Of a stretch of DNA of 64,000 bases, positions 22,364 through 31,458 are shown piece by piece. The notes below the pieces were generated by a model that searched no databases, was not told the DNA's origin, and was given only the letters and a program-made list of their open reading frames with translations. Positions within the stretch are counted from its first letter, which is position 1. Each line of letters starts with the position of its first letter. This stretch comes from Pedobacter riviphilus (GTDB taxonomy: Bacteria; Bacteroidota; Bacteroidia; Sphingobacteriales; Sphingobacteriaceae), in assembly GCF_014692875.1 (NCBI RefSeq), contig NZ_CP061171.1:372001-436000 (forward strand), read 5' to 3'. The translations under genes and the position numbers were made by a program.

Positions 22364-22648
22364 AGGTAAAATTTATGCTGCAATATTAACAATAAATATA
22401 CCGAATAATTAACGATTGTGATAATTCAGTCCTTCCGGCTTTAGCTCGAAACCCAACCAATCAAACAGGAGATAAAAATAGCTTTTCAATATGGAAAGAA
22501 GCCTTTCAAAACGGTACGATTTTGTTTATGCTTACCATGATGTTATCTGTTGTTTTTAAGTTTTTATGTTGATAATCAGTATTTTATTGTTTTTTTTTAC
22601 TACATGGGTATTGCTTTTGATGACTGGCAGTTATGAAATTTTATTAAA

Positions 22649-23260
22649 ATGAACAATTCAATAATTTTTGTCAGGGTAGCAACCAACGCAGATGCAAAGT
22701 ATGCAGATGAAATTGTAGCAGAAACACAAAGTTCCGCATTGTTAAGGGGTTCAGGAATTGCGAAAAGAACGCCGACTTCAATTGTCGAAAAAATGAATGC
22801 CGGGAAAGCCGTTATCGCAGTAACTGCGGCTGGCGAATGGGTTGGGTTTTCTTATTTCGAAAGCTGGCAGGAAAACACCTTTATTTCCAATTCAGGATTA
22901 ATTGTTGCACCTAAATTTAGAAATTCCGGTGTTGCCAAAAGCATTAAAAACCGGATTTTCAGTCTCTCCCGTCGCTTGTACCCCGAAGCCAAAATATTCA
23001 GCATTACCTCTGGCGCAGCCATTATGAAAATGAATAGTCAACTAGGGTTCGAGCCCGTAACCTTTGCACAAATTACCCAGGATAATGCCTTTTGGGAAGG
23101 TTGCAAAAGCTGTGTTAACTATGCTATCCTCGAAAGTAAAAATAAAAGTAACTGTTTATGCACAGCCATGTTGTTCAGTCCCGAACATATCGATCAAATT
23201 ATCGCCAGTGCAGAAAATACCCTACAATTGAAACAAAACCTAAACCTTAAAAGCATTTAA
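22649..23260 (+). CDS. GNAT-family N-acetyltransferase of the Bacteroidota arginine type
   Basis: A 203-residue protein. The GNAT fold is seen in VGFSYFESW..., SGLIVAPKFRNSGVAKSIKNRIFSLSR (acetyl-CoA-binding motif A region, about 88-115) and SITSGAAIMKMNSQLGFEPV (about 128-147). The cysteine-rich C-terminus (WEGCKSCVNYAIL..., NCLCTAML) is characteristic of the GNAT found at the head of arginine biosynthesis clusters in Bacteroidota. It probably N-acylates glutamate or a related substrate. The stop is nine bases before the M20 peptidase gene, so they form an operon. The usual genes between these two (argG, argC, argD, carbamoyltransferase, argB) are absent. Confidence 0.75.
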   Translation: MNNSIIFVRVATNADAKYADEIVAETQSSALLRGSGIAKRTPTSIVEKMNAGKAVIAVTAAGEWVGFSYFESWQENTFISNSGLIVAPKFRNSGVAKSIKNRIFSLSRRLYPEAKIFSITSGAAIMKMNSQLGFEPVTFAQITQDNAFWEGCKSCVNYAILESKNKSNCLCTAMLFSPEHIDQIIASAENTLQLKQNLNLKSI

Positions 23261-23269
23261 TAAACCGTT

Positions 23270-24373
23270 ATGAATACTGTAGAAAAACAACTAGTCAGTC
23301 ATCCTGATTTAAACCACTTATACAATGAAGCGATAGAACTTTTGTCTGCTTTAATTGCCATACCATCTTTTAGTGGTTCAGAACAGGGCACTGCAAATAA
23401 AATAGAATTGCATTTGGCTAAACATGGCATTACTACCATTCGCAAAAACAATAATGTATGGTGCTACAATAAGTATTTCGACCATGCAAAACCGACTATT
23501 CTGCTTAACTCGCACCACGATACTGTAAAACCGAATGAGCAGTATACATTAGATCCTTTCCATGCCATAATTTATGATGAAAAAATACATGGCTTGGGCA
23601 GTAACGATGCAGGTGCTTCGCTGGTATCGCTAATCTCTACCTTTATTTATTTTTACGAATCGACTGATCTCGCTTTCAATTTATGTTTGGCAGCCACTGG
23701 CGAAGAAGAAAATTCGGGTTTAAACGGCATCAGAAGTATTCTGGACGACCTCAAACCCATTTCTTTTGCAATAGTAGGCGAGCCAACAGGTATGCAAATG
23801 GCTATAGCCGAAAAAGGTTCGATGGTAATTGATTGTGTAGCCAAAGGCCGATCAGGACATGCCGCACGTGAAGAAGGTGACAATGCCATTTACAAAGCCA
23901 TTAAGGATATTGATTGGTTTTCACATTTTCAGTTTCCGATTGAAGACGATTTACCTGCTCCGGTAAAAATGACCGTTACAGAAATAAATGCAGGTTTGCA
24001 ACACAATATTGTACCGGGCGAATGCCATTTTACGGTCGATATCCGTTTCGATCACAATTATACCCCGCGCGAGATCTTAAATGTCATCATCAACCATACT
24101 TTAAGCAGTTTTAACGTTCGCCCTAATGTGCTTCATCCTTCCAACATCGATGTGTTACATCCGCTGGTAGTGGCCGGAATGGCACTTGGCAGAAAAACCT
24201 ATGTTTCCCCTACCAGTTCCGGTCAGGGTTGGCTGACCATGCCTTCTGTAAAAATGGGACCTGGAGAATCAGCCAGGTCGCATACTGCAGATGAGTTTGT
24301 ACTGATTGAAGAAATTGAAGAAGGAATAACGCTCTACATCCATTTGCTCGAATCTGTTTTTAAGATATTGTAA
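23270..24373 (+). CDS. M20-family metallohydrolase, ArgE-like N-acyl amino acid deacylase
   Basis: A 367-residue zinc hydrolase of the ArgE/DapE type. Metal ligands are seen in LLNSHHDTVKPN (about 83-94), LGSNDAGASL (about 108-117), TGEEENSG (about 142-149, catalytic Glu) and IVGEPTG (about 168-174), with the last ligand in ESARSHTADEF near 340. The dimerisation domain (about 185-290) contains the GLQHNIVPGE segment typical of ArgE. The segment usually read as TSSDQ or TLSDQ is TSSGQ here. It probably removes the acyl group added earlier in arginine biosynthesis, in line with the GNAT next door. Confidence 0.82.
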   Translation: MNTVEKQLVSHPDLNHLYNEAIELLSALIAIPSFSGSEQGTANKIELHLAKHGITTIRKNNNVWCYNKYFDHAKPTILLNSHHDTVKPNEQYTLDPFHAIIYDEKIHGLGSNDAGASLVSLISTFIYFYESTDLAFNLCLAATGEEENSGLNGIRSILDDLKPISFAIVGEPTGMQMAIAEKGSMVIDCVAKGRSGHAAREEGDNAIYKAIKDIDWFSHFQFPIEDDLPAPVKMTVTEINAGLQHNIVPGECHFTVDIRFDHNYTPREILNVIINHTLSSFNVRPNVLHPSNIDVLHPLVVAGMALGRKTYVSPTSSGQGWLTMPSVKMGPGESARSHTADEFVLIEEIEEGITLYIHLLESVFKIL

Positions 24374-24466
24374 ATCGGAGAAACGCCATTTTTTGTACCT
24401 TTTTCGTTTCGGAGGCACTAAAGTAAAAGCTTTTTGAGCATATTTGAATTTCGCAAAACAAATAGT

Positions 24467-26935
24467 ATGTTCAAAAGATTAACTGCCATATTCACGCTAT
24501 GTTTACCGGTAATGTTCTGTTCGGCGCAACAAGTTCGCCCTGCAAAATCTTCGGAGATTTATAGAGAGCTTAAAACATTGAAACACCTGCCTAAGGTTTT
24601 ATATTTGGCGGCCCATCCCGATGATGAAAATACTGGTTTACTTTCTTGGTTAATTAACGATCAGAATGTAGAAACAGCTTATTTATCGCTTACCAGGGGA
24701 GATGGCGGGCAAAACCTTTTGGGTACCGAACAAGGTGCAGCATTGGGCTTGATCAGGACACACGAACTCCTGGAAGCCCGTAGATTAGATGGCGCACAAC
24801 AATTTTTTACCAGGGCGATTGATTTCGGCTTTTCTAAGAATACCAGCGATACTTTTAAACAGTGGGATGCTGATAGTATTACAGCCGATGTGGTTTGGGT
24901 GATCAGAAAATTCAGACCTGATGTGATTATCTGCCGTTTTCCGCCAACTGCTGCTGCGGGGCATGGGCAACATGCGGCTTCTGCAGTTGTTGCCGAGAAG
25001 GCCTTTAAGGCTGCTGCCGATAAAAATATGTTTCCTAATCAGCTTAAGTACGTTTCTGTTTGGCAGCCAAAAAGATTGTTATGGAACACCTTTAGGTTTG
25101 GTACTGTTAATACAACAGCCGAAAATCAATTAAAGGTTACCGTTGGACAGTATGATGCCCAGTTGGGAATGGGGTATGGTGAATTAGCCGGATTAAGCAG
25201 GAGCTTGCATAAAAGTCAGGGGGCAGGAACACAATCGGTAGCCGGTGTACGTTCCGAGTATTTTACCAATGTTTTGGGCGATCCTGCCAAAAGAACTCTT
25301 TTTGACGGATTAAGTGTCAACTGGTCGGATAAAGGTATAGGCGATATTGATGAACTGATTGATATTATATTGTTATCATTTAATTACAATCAACCTGATA
25401 AAAGCCTGCATGGGCTGTTGATGTTAAGGAAGAAAATCGCAGAATTGCAGGATGTAGCGTTGAGGAAAGATAAACTTGCCGCAATCGATAACATCATTTT
25501 AAGCTGTATAGGTTTTATGGGCGAGGTGGTTACCAATCAACCTGAAGCGATTGCAGGCAGCAGTTATAATTTTCGTTTAAACTTAATTTCAAGATCGGCT
25601 ACTCCAGTAACGGTAGAAAGTGTGAATTGGTTAAACCAAACAGATAATTTAAATAGAAAGCTTACCAACGATTCGCTGATAACCCTTGAACGTAAAATCC
25701 AAATTCCTGCAGATGCTGCACCTACTGAGCCTTACTGGTTAGCCAAGCCTGCAAAAGATGCGGCTACATTCAGTGTAGCTAACGATACTTTAATCGGGCT
25801 TCCAGAAATGCAATCGCCTGTTAATGTGCTATTATCATTAAAAATCGAATCGGAAAAATTTGAGATCAAATTGCCTTTATCGTATAAAAAATTAGATCCT
25901 GTTAAAGGTGATGTTGTAGAAACATTGAGGATTATTCCCCCACTTGATTTAAGTTTTAGTGAACCTGTTTATTTCGCAAAAGAAAAAGAAGCTTTAAATG
26001 TTAGCCTTCGCTTAAAGGCCAATAAGAACATTAATTACGGTAAAGTGAGTTTCAAGATCGGTAACCAGGTAATTAAAACTTTTCAGGGAATTAACCTTGC
26101 CGAGAATACGATTACCACTAAAGATTTTCTGATTCCGGTTGAAGATCTTGCCAAAATAAAAAGCAACCAGAATAAACTCGAAGCAGTTTTTTCTTCAGAA
26201 GCGAATGAATATTCAAAAGGACAGGTATTAATTCAGTACCCTCATTTGCCAACCCTACAGTATTTTGTTCCGGCCGCAACGTGGTTGATTAAGGGAGATG
26301 TAAAAGTATTGGCGAAAAAAGTTGGGTATATTGAAGGAGCCGGAGATTTAATTCCCGAGTTTTTAAGGCAGGCAGGTTTACAGGTTGATGTACTCACAGA
26401 AGCGGATATCTTAAATCCGGCAAAACTGGCAAGTTACGATGCTGTGGTAACCGGAGTAAGGGTAATTAATACCGAGAAAAGAATTAAAAACTGGCAAACT
26501 GCTTTGCGTAGTTATGTAGAAAACGGTGGAACCATTGTAATGCAGTACAATACCACACAGGATATGGCACTTCAGGATTTCGGTATTTATCCCTTTAGCA
26601 TCAGTGGTAAAAGGGTAACCGAAGAAAATGCCGAGGTTAAGTTTTTGAAACCTGAACATAAGCTGTTAAACTATCCAAATAAAATTACCACTGAGGATTT
26701 TAAAGGCTGGGTACAGGAGCGTGGCGCTTATTTTCCAGATAAATGGGATGCCAAATACGAACCGCTTTTCGAAATGCACGATACAGATGAAGAGCCGCTT
26801 CAAGGATCAACGCTTTATGCTAAATATGGCAAAGGGAACTTCATTTACACCCCTTTGGCATTTTTCAGGCAACTGCCTGCCGGAAACGTTGGTGCAGCCA
26901 GGTTGTTCTTTAACTTTTTATCAGCTGGAAAGTGA
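24467..26935 (+). CDS. Secreted PIG-L family deacetylase
   Basis: An 822-residue protein. ATG 24467 gives a good signal peptide (MFKRLTAIFTLCLPVMFCSA); an in-frame TTG 33 bases upstream is less likely. The LmbE/PIG-L zinc deacetylase domain occupies about 35-250, with the metal motif AAHPDDE (about 49-54) and a second His-rich motif AGHGQHAAS (about 164-172). The long C-terminal part (about 330-822) is beta-rich and ends in a ThuA/GATase1-like segment (about 610-815). It probably deacetylates an N-acetyl sugar outside the cytoplasm. Its TGA overlaps the start of a 34-residue ORF, followed by a sugar-type symporter. Confidence 0.88.
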   Translation: MFKRLTAIFTLCLPVMFCSAQQVRPAKSSEIYRELKTLKHLPKVLYLAAHPDDENTGLLSWLINDQNVETAYLSLTRGDGGQNLLGTEQGAALGLIRTHELLEARRLDGAQQFFTRAIDFGFSKNTSDTFKQWDADSITADVVWVIRKFRPDVIICRFPPTAAAGHGQHAASAVVAEKAFKAAADKNMFPNQLKYVSVWQPKRLLWNTFRFGTVNTTAENQLKVTVGQYDAQLGMGYGELAGLSRSLHKSQGAGTQSVAGVRSEYFTNVLGDPAKRTLFDGLSVNWSDKGIGDIDELIDIILLSFNYNQPDKSLHGLLMLRKKIAELQDVALRKDKLAAIDNIILSCIGFMGEVVTNQPEAIAGSSYNFRLNLISRSATPVTVESVNWLNQTDNLNRKLTNDSLITLERKIQIPADAAPTEPYWLAKPAKDAATFSVANDTLIGLPEMQSPVNVLLSLKIESEKFEIKLPLSYKKLDPVKGDVVETLRIIPPLDLSFSEPVYFAKEKEALNVSLRLKANKNINYGKVSFKIGNQVIKTFQGINLAENTITTKDFLIPVEDLAKIKSNQNKLEAVFSSEANEYSKGQVLIQYPHLPTLQYFVPAATWLIKGDVKVLAKKVGYIEGAGDLIPEFLRQAGLQVDVLTEADILNPAKLASYDAVVTGVRVINTEKRIKNWQTALRSYVENGGTIVMQYNTTQDMALQDFGIYPFSISGKRVTEENAEVKFLKPEHKLLNYPNKITTEDFKGWVQERGAYFPDKWDAKYEPLFEMHDTDEEPLQGSTLYAKYGKGNFIYTPLAFFRQLPAGNVGAARLFFNFLSAGK

Positions 26936-27039
26936 TGAAAAATCGATTCAAAAACTGGAATACCTGGTATATTTTGCTCGCTTTGGCGCTACTGTTCCAG
27001 ATTGTATTTTATTATCTGTTTACTAAATTCTGGTCATGA
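26935..27039 (+). CDS. 34-residue single-span membrane microprotein
   Basis: The ORF starts at ATG 26935, sharing one base with the deacetylase TGA, and its TGA (27037-27039) overlaps the symporter ATG (27036). The product begins MKNRFKNWNTWYILLALALL and ends FTKFWS: a positively charged N-terminus, one hydrophobic helix of about 18 residues, and an aromatic C-terminus. Start and stop overlaps on both sides imply translational coupling. It may help assemble or regulate the symporter, which is inference from position. No known family is recognised. Confidence 0.75.
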   Translation: MKNRFKNWNTWYILLALALLFQIVFYYLFTKFWS

Positions 27040-28730
27040 GTAATATCGATTGGGCAGTATTGATATTCACCTTGCTTGCTGTTGTAGCTTACGGCGTTTT
27101 TATTGGTCGCGGGCAAAAAAGCAATGCTTCCTATTTAAAGGCCGATAATAAAATGCCCTGGTACATTGTGTTATTGGGGATTATGGCTACGCAGGCCAGT
27201 GCCATAACTTTTTTGTCAGCGCCTGGGCAGGCTTATACAGATGGCATGCGCTTCGTGCAGTATTATTTTGGTTTGCCGCTGGCAATGATTGTTATTTGCA
27301 TTACTTTCATACCGATTTTTCAAAAGTTGAATGTATATACGGCCTACGAATACTTAGAGAACCGTTTCGATAAAAAAACAAGGGTTTTAACTTCATTGTT
27401 ATTTCTGTTCTCGCGGGGATTATCAACCGGCATTAGCATTTATGCCCCAAGTATTATCCTCTCAAGCGTTTTAAACTGGAATATTTATTTAACCAATATC
27501 CTTACAGGAGGAATCTTATTGATTTATACTTATGTTGGTGGTGCAAAAGCAATTGCGCATACACAAAAACTGCAGTTTTTGATCATTTTAGGGACAATGG
27601 CCTTTGCCGGATATCTTTTGGTGCAAAATATGCCTAATGGAATCGGATTTAAAGATGCACTTTACCTGGCCGGGAAATCGGGTAAATTAAATGTAATTAC
27701 CACCGGATTCGATTGGAAAGATAAATATAATATCTGGAGTGGTTTAATCGGAGGCTTTTTCCTTGCACTTTCTTACTTCGGGACCGATCAGAGCCAGGTG
27801 GGAAGATACATTACCGCGAAAGACAATACCAATGCTAAAATGGGATTACTGTTGAATGGACTGGTTAAGATCCCGATGCAGTTCGCTATCCTGTTGATCG
27901 GTGCATTGTTGTTTGCTTTCTTCTCATTAAAGCCGGCGCCGATTTATTTCAATGAACGCTCCTATCAATATTTAAAAGAAACTCAGCCTCAACAAGCGGC
28001 AGCTTTCGAAAAAGAACACGATGCTTTAGCGCAGAAATTTAACCAGCAATCAAAACGTATTCTGGTAGAAAAGGAAAAGCAATTACCATCTTTAAATTCT
28101 TCGATAGAAAACTTTAAATCGACCCAAAAGCAGGTGAAAGAACTGCACGGCAGGGTAGAAGAGGCCATCAACAAATCGAATTACAATGCGGAGAAAACCG
28201 ATACCAATTATATCTTTTTATACTTCGTAAAGAATACCCTTCCGGTCGGGATGATCGGCCTGCTTTTCGCCGTCATCTTTTTGGCTAGCTGGGGTTCTAT
28301 TTCTGCAGCGCTGAATTCGTTGGCTGCATGTTCGTTAAAAGATGTACACCTCATTTTTGGTAAAAAAGAGGTAGACGATGAAACCGAACTAAAATACAGC
28401 CGTTTACACACTTTGGCCTGGGGCATTTTTTCGATAGCTGTTGCCATGTTTGCCACACAGATGGGTTCGTTAATTGAAGCTGTTAATGTACTGGGCTCGC
28501 TTTTTTATGGGCCAATCCTAGGTATTTTCCTGGTGGCATTTTATTTTAAAAAGATAAACGGACCTATCGTATTTATTGCGGCTATCTTATCCGAAATTGC
28601 CGTTGTCGCTGTATATGAGTTCGATATTGTTTCATTCCTTTGGCTCAATGTAATCGGCGCAGCAGCAGTAATTATGTTCTCGGTAATGGGCCTGTTGTTT
28701 TCTAACCCAAAAATCGCAGTCGACAGCTAA
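27036..28730 (+). CDS. Sodium:solute symporter (SSS family)
   Basis: A 564-residue multi-span transporter with about 13 membrane helices. SSS features include ITFLSAPGQAYTDGMRFVQYYFGLPLAM (about 53-80), GGAKAIAHTQKLQ (about 168-180) and ALSYFGTDQSQVGRYITAKD (about 242-261), near the sodium- and substrate-binding helices. An unusually long charged, coiled-coil-like loop (about 310-385) interrupts the C-terminal helices. It imports a solute, probably a sugar or amino sugar released by the upstream deacetylase system, with Na+. It overlaps the microprotein ORF by four bases. Confidence 0.93.
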   Translation: MSNIDWAVLIFTLLAVVAYGVFIGRGQKSNASYLKADNKMPWYIVLLGIMATQASAITFLSAPGQAYTDGMRFVQYYFGLPLAMIVICITFIPIFQKLNVYTAYEYLENRFDKKTRVLTSLLFLFSRGLSTGISIYAPSIILSSVLNWNIYLTNILTGGILLIYTYVGGAKAIAHTQKLQFLIILGTMAFAGYLLVQNMPNGIGFKDALYLAGKSGKLNVITTGFDWKDKYNIWSGLIGGFFLALSYFGTDQSQVGRYITAKDNTNAKMGLLLNGLVKIPMQFAILLIGALLFAFFSLKPAPIYFNERSYQYLKETQPQQAAAFEKEHDALAQKFNQQSKRILVEKEKQLPSLNSSIENFKSTQKQVKELHGRVEEAINKSNYNAEKTDTNYIFLYFVKNTLPVGMIGLLFAVIFLASWGSISAALNSLAACSLKDVHLIFGKKEVDDETELKYSRLHTLAWGIFSIAVAMFATQMGSLIEAVNVLGSLFYGPILGIFLVAFYFKKINGPIVFIAAILSEIAVVAVYEFDIVSFLWLNVIGAAAVIMFSVMGLLFSNPKIAVDS

Positions 28731-28821
28731 ACTTAATTTTTACTTGCAGCAGATATTTGCTCTCCGAGTGCAAGCCTAAAATTTAATACCTTTATTTTCG
28801 ACAAAATAGATAACGCTAAAT

Positions 28822-29445
28822 ATGAACGAAGCCTGGGTTGATAGGTGGAATGACCGATACAGTACCGATGAGTTTGCTTATGGCGAACAGCCGAATAACT
28901 ATTTAAAAGAGCAGTTGATACAGCTCGAGACCGGAACAATACTTTTTCCGGCAGAAGGAGAAGGCCGAAATGCTGTTTTTGCCGCTAAACTCGGTTGGAA
29001 GGTTTCGGCCTTTGATATCAGTATTGAAGGAAAAAACAAAGCACTTCAACTCGCAGAAAACAATAACGTTAGTATTGATTACCAGGTGGGCGAGCTCCAG
29101 GAGCTGGATTATAAAACTGAACAGTTTGATGCCATTGCCTTAATTTATGCACACTTCCCATCGGCAATTAAATCAACTTACCACAAAACACTGAGCAATT
29201 ATTTACGCAAGGGCGGTTTGCTTATTTTCGAAGCTTTTAGTAAGAAACATCTTGATTATCTTGCCAAAAACGAAAAAGTTGGAGGACCAAAAGAAATCGA
29301 TATGTTATTCTCAATCGAAGAAATAAGAGCTGATTTCGAAAATTATGAGATTCTGGTGCTGGAAGAAAGGGAAATTGAACTGAAAGAAGGTTTGTTTCAT
29401 AATGGACAGGGCTCGGTAATCAGATTCGTTGGAAGGAGGAAATAA
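28822..29445 (+). CDS. Class I SAM-dependent methyltransferase (TehB/thiopurine type)
   Basis: A 207-residue Rossmann methyltransferase. The start [24 protein letters not shown] is typical of TehB-like and thiopurine-type enzymes. Motif I reads [28 protein letters not shown] (about 41-68). Motif II/III is [12 protein letters not shown] and the later [14 protein letters not shown]. The substrate is unknown; relatives act on tellurite, thiols or small electrophiles. It stands alone 91 bases after the symporter. Confidence 0.85.
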   Translation: MNEAWVDRWNDRYSTDEFAYGEQPNNYLKEQLIQLETGTILFPAEGEGRNAVFAAKLGWKVSAFDISIEGKNKALQLAENNNVSIDYQVGELQELDYKTEQFDAIALIYAHFPSAIKSTYHKTLSNYLRKGGLLIFEAFSKKHLDYLAKNEKVGGPKEIDMLFSIEEIRADFENYEILVLEEREIELKEGLFHNGQGSVIRFVGRRK

Positions 29446-29591
29446 AGTGGTTTGGCCTATAGGTGAGAAATGAATTCAAAAAAACAGTGAAGTTTTGCAC
29501 ATTTTTTTAGATACTAGAATTATAGTTTTTATCAACCGAAAGCTATAAATTCGTAAAATTAAAAACAACAAAAACAGATAAATATAATACT

Positions 29592-30110
29592 ATGAAAACG
29601 ATGATTAAATCTATTACATTGCTATTTACGGCGATTACCATTTCTGTAAGTGCAATGGCACAAGATGCGCAGCCTAAGCCAAGTCCTGCGGCCACAACAA
29701 CAGGAAAAGTTAAGGGTGCAACCATTACCATCAACTACAGCAGTCCTGCAGTAAAAGGGCGTAAAATCTGGGGCGGTTTAGAAGCTTTTGATAAAGTGTG
29801 GCGTGCAGGTGCAAACGAGGCTACTACTTTCGAAACCGATAAAGATATTGTAGTTGAAGGAAAAGCTTTGGCAGCTGGAAAATACAGCTTCTTTTTAATC
29901 CCTAAAGAAAGCGGAATCTGGACAGCTATCTTTAACAAAGAACCAAAACAATGGGGTGCTTACAAATACGAAGAAGCTAAAGATGCTTTGCGTGTTGATG
30001 TTAAAACCAAAGCGTTAAAAGCTACACAAGAACGTTTGGTTTACAAAATTACCAAAAGTGGCTTTGCTTTAGAATGGGATAAAATTTCTGTTCCAGTTAA
30101 TATTAAATAA
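29592..30110 (+). CDS. DUF2911 domain secreted protein
   Basis: A 172-residue protein with a signal peptide ([23 protein letters not shown]). The mature part matches DUF2911: [42 protein letters not shown] (about 50-92) and [36 protein letters not shown] (about 96-131). The family is common in Bacteroidota, periplasmic and of unknown function. It is monocistronic with a strong terminator. Confidence 0.92.
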   Translation: MKTMIKSITLLFTAITISVSAMAQDAQPKPSPAATTTGKVKGATITINYSSPAVKGRKIWGGLEAFDKVWRAGANEATTFETDKDIVVEGKALAAGKYSFFLIPKESGIWTAIFNKEPKQWGAYKYEEAKDALRVDVKTKALKATQERLVYKITKSGFALEWDKISVPVNIK

Positions 30111-30128
30111 TTAGATAGAATTATTCAG

Positions 30129-30163
30129 AGCCGCCCCAGCTTAACATTTGGGGCGGCTTTTTT
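30129..30163 (+). terminator. Rho-independent terminator of the DUF2911 gene
   Basis: A perfect 9-bp GC stem (AGCCGCCCC / GGGGCGGCT) is followed by six T, 18 bases past the stop. Confidence 0.95.
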
Positions 30164-30284
30164 ATGCATTGTTTTTTGAAAGTGACTGTGCTGTAATTTT
30201 TGGCAGCTTGTAGTTCCGCTTTACTGCGTTGCACTCCGTGTTTGCTGCAATCGGGTTTAAGAACAAGGGTTTGCGCTCTCTGTA

Positions 30285-30419
30285 ATGGAGCCTTACAAAA
30301 AGAACTATAAGCTCACACAAGAGGAAGTTAATGGCGGAGAGGTGTTGAAAATCGTTGCTTCGGCCGTACCGGTTAAAATTTCGGCTACCGAAAACTGGAT
30401 TTCGAGTCTTGGGAAATAA
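30285..30419 (+). CDS. Possible 44-residue ORF or gene remnant
   Basis: ATG 30285 to TAA 30417-30419 encodes a 44-residue product (MEPYKKNYKLTQEEV... ending ENWISSLGK). Composition is protein-like, but no domain is recognised and nothing upstream looks like a promoter. The flanking 30190-30284 has the look of an intergenic repeat. It could be the tail of a decayed gene. Confidence 0.25.
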   Translation: MEPYKKNYKLTQEEVNGGEVLKIVASAVPVKISATENWISSLGK

Positions 30420-30490
30420 TTTTAAAAAATTACAAAAAACGGCAAACTTATTCCAGATAACCCTGTTGTTCTAGTATAAATTTCAAGATC

Positions 30491-30682
30491 ATGGCACCTT
30501 TAAAATTAAGCGAAGAACAGCATGCTACATTAAGCAATAAAAGCACATTAGAACAAGTTAACGAACAGCCTTTAGAACTTCATCCGGAAGCCTATAAGGT
30601 AAAAGGCCCATCTCCTGATAAGATGAAAACGGTTTCATCTTCATTAAGGAACTACGCCCACGGTTTGTACGGATTGTTGTAA
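30491..30682 (+). CDS. Small hypothetical protein, 63 residues
   Basis: A 63-residue hydrophilic protein (MAPLKLSEEQHATLSNKS...) with no signal peptide or membrane segment. It is rich in Lys, Glu, Ser and Pro, and ends in a short aromatic tail RNYAHGLYGLL. It has its own strong terminator 38 bases downstream, which supports a real transcript. No function can be assigned. Confidence 0.55.
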   Translation: MAPLKLSEEQHATLSNKSTLEQVNEQPLELHPEAYKVKGPSPDKMKTVSSSLRNYAHGLYGLL

Positions 30683-30720
30683 AAACGTCTCCAACAAAAA
30701 CTCCTCATACCAGATGATAT

Positions 30721-30756
30721 AAAGCAGCCAGGACTTAAAAAACTGGCTGCTTTTTT
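30721..30756 (+). terminator. Rho-independent terminator of the 63-residue ORF
   Basis: An 11-bp stem AAAGCAGCCAG / CTGGCTGCTTT with an A-rich loop is followed by a T run. Confidence 0.9.
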
Positions 30757-30846
30757 ATAGCAACAAACTGTAGATCTATTTTACATATCATCATTCTAAA
30801 CAGTTTTGTGTTAGTGAACGTAATCAAGAGCTCGTGTTGCAAAACA

Positions 30847-30936
30847 GATGCTGAAACAAGTTCGGCATGACGTAACGCGAGATCAGACATGGTAAATTCA
30901 AATAGACTATCGTCATCCTGAACTTGTTTCAGGATC
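30847..30936. repeat. Inverted pair of REP-like elements
   Basis: Two copies of a roughly 26-base unit face each other: GATGCTGAAACAAGTTCGGC... (30847-30872) and, in reverse orientation, CGTCATCCTGAACTTGTTTC... (30911-30936). They match at about 22 of 26 positions. Each contains an internal hairpin (CCTGAA-CTTGT-TTCAGG in the second). A related design occurs at 60481-60540. Confidence 0.65.
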
Positions 30937-30999
30937 TTTGCCGAAAGATGTTAAGACAAACTCAATTCCTTTTCAATTCCAAATGCATACCTTACCCTT

Positions 31000-31458
31000 A
31001 TGAAACAAAGTGCCGGAATATTGCTTTTCAGAAGAAAAGATCTGCAGGTGGAATTTTTTCTTGTTCATCCGGGCGGGCCGTTCTTTGCCAAAAAAGATCT
31101 TGGCTTTTGGACAGTGCCAAAAGGAGAATTGAACGAAGGTGAGGAAGCTTTAACGGCTGCGATCCGCGAATTTAAAGAAGAGACCGGCGAAAGCTTAACC
31201 GGAAATTTCATTGAATTAACGCCTGTTGTACAAAAAGGAGGAAAAAAAGTACTGTGTTGGGCTGTGGAAGGAGATCTTGATCCTTCAGCAGTTGTTAGTA
31301 ATACTTTCGAAATGGAATGGCCACCCCGCTCGGGTAAAAAGCAAAGTTTTGCAGAGATAGATAAAGCTGATTGGTTTACTTACAGCGATGCCATTACATA
31401 CATTAACGAAAAGCAGATCGCCTTACTCGATGAATTAAAATCTAAACTAAGCCGTTAA
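31000..31458 (+). CDS. Nudix hydrolase
   Basis: A 152-residue protein with a complete Nudix box at about residues 43-65 (GELNEGEEALTAAIREFKEE followed by TGES), which holds the Mg2+-binding glutamates. It starts KQSAGILLFRRKD and contains DLGFWTVPKGE, as in diadenosine-polyphosphate or (d)NTP-type hydrolases. It hydrolyses a nucleoside diphosphate linked to another moiety; the substrate is unknown. It converges with and overlaps the AlkC-like gene by 12 bases. Confidence 0.92.
   Translation: MKQSAGILLFRRKDLQVEFFLVHPGGPFFAKKDLGFWTVPKGELNEGEEALTAAIREFKEETGESLTGNFIELTPVVQKGGKKVLCWAVEGDLDPSAVVSNTFEMEWPPRSGKKQSFAEIDKADWFTYSDAITYINEKQIALLDELKSKLSR

Noticed and set aside
24434..24466. TTG 24434 as the start of the PIG-L deacetylase gene
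   Set aside because: It would bury the signal peptide; ATG 24467 gives a normal one. The same reasoning applies to TTG 52296 versus ATG 52320 and TTG 1163 versus ATG 1169.
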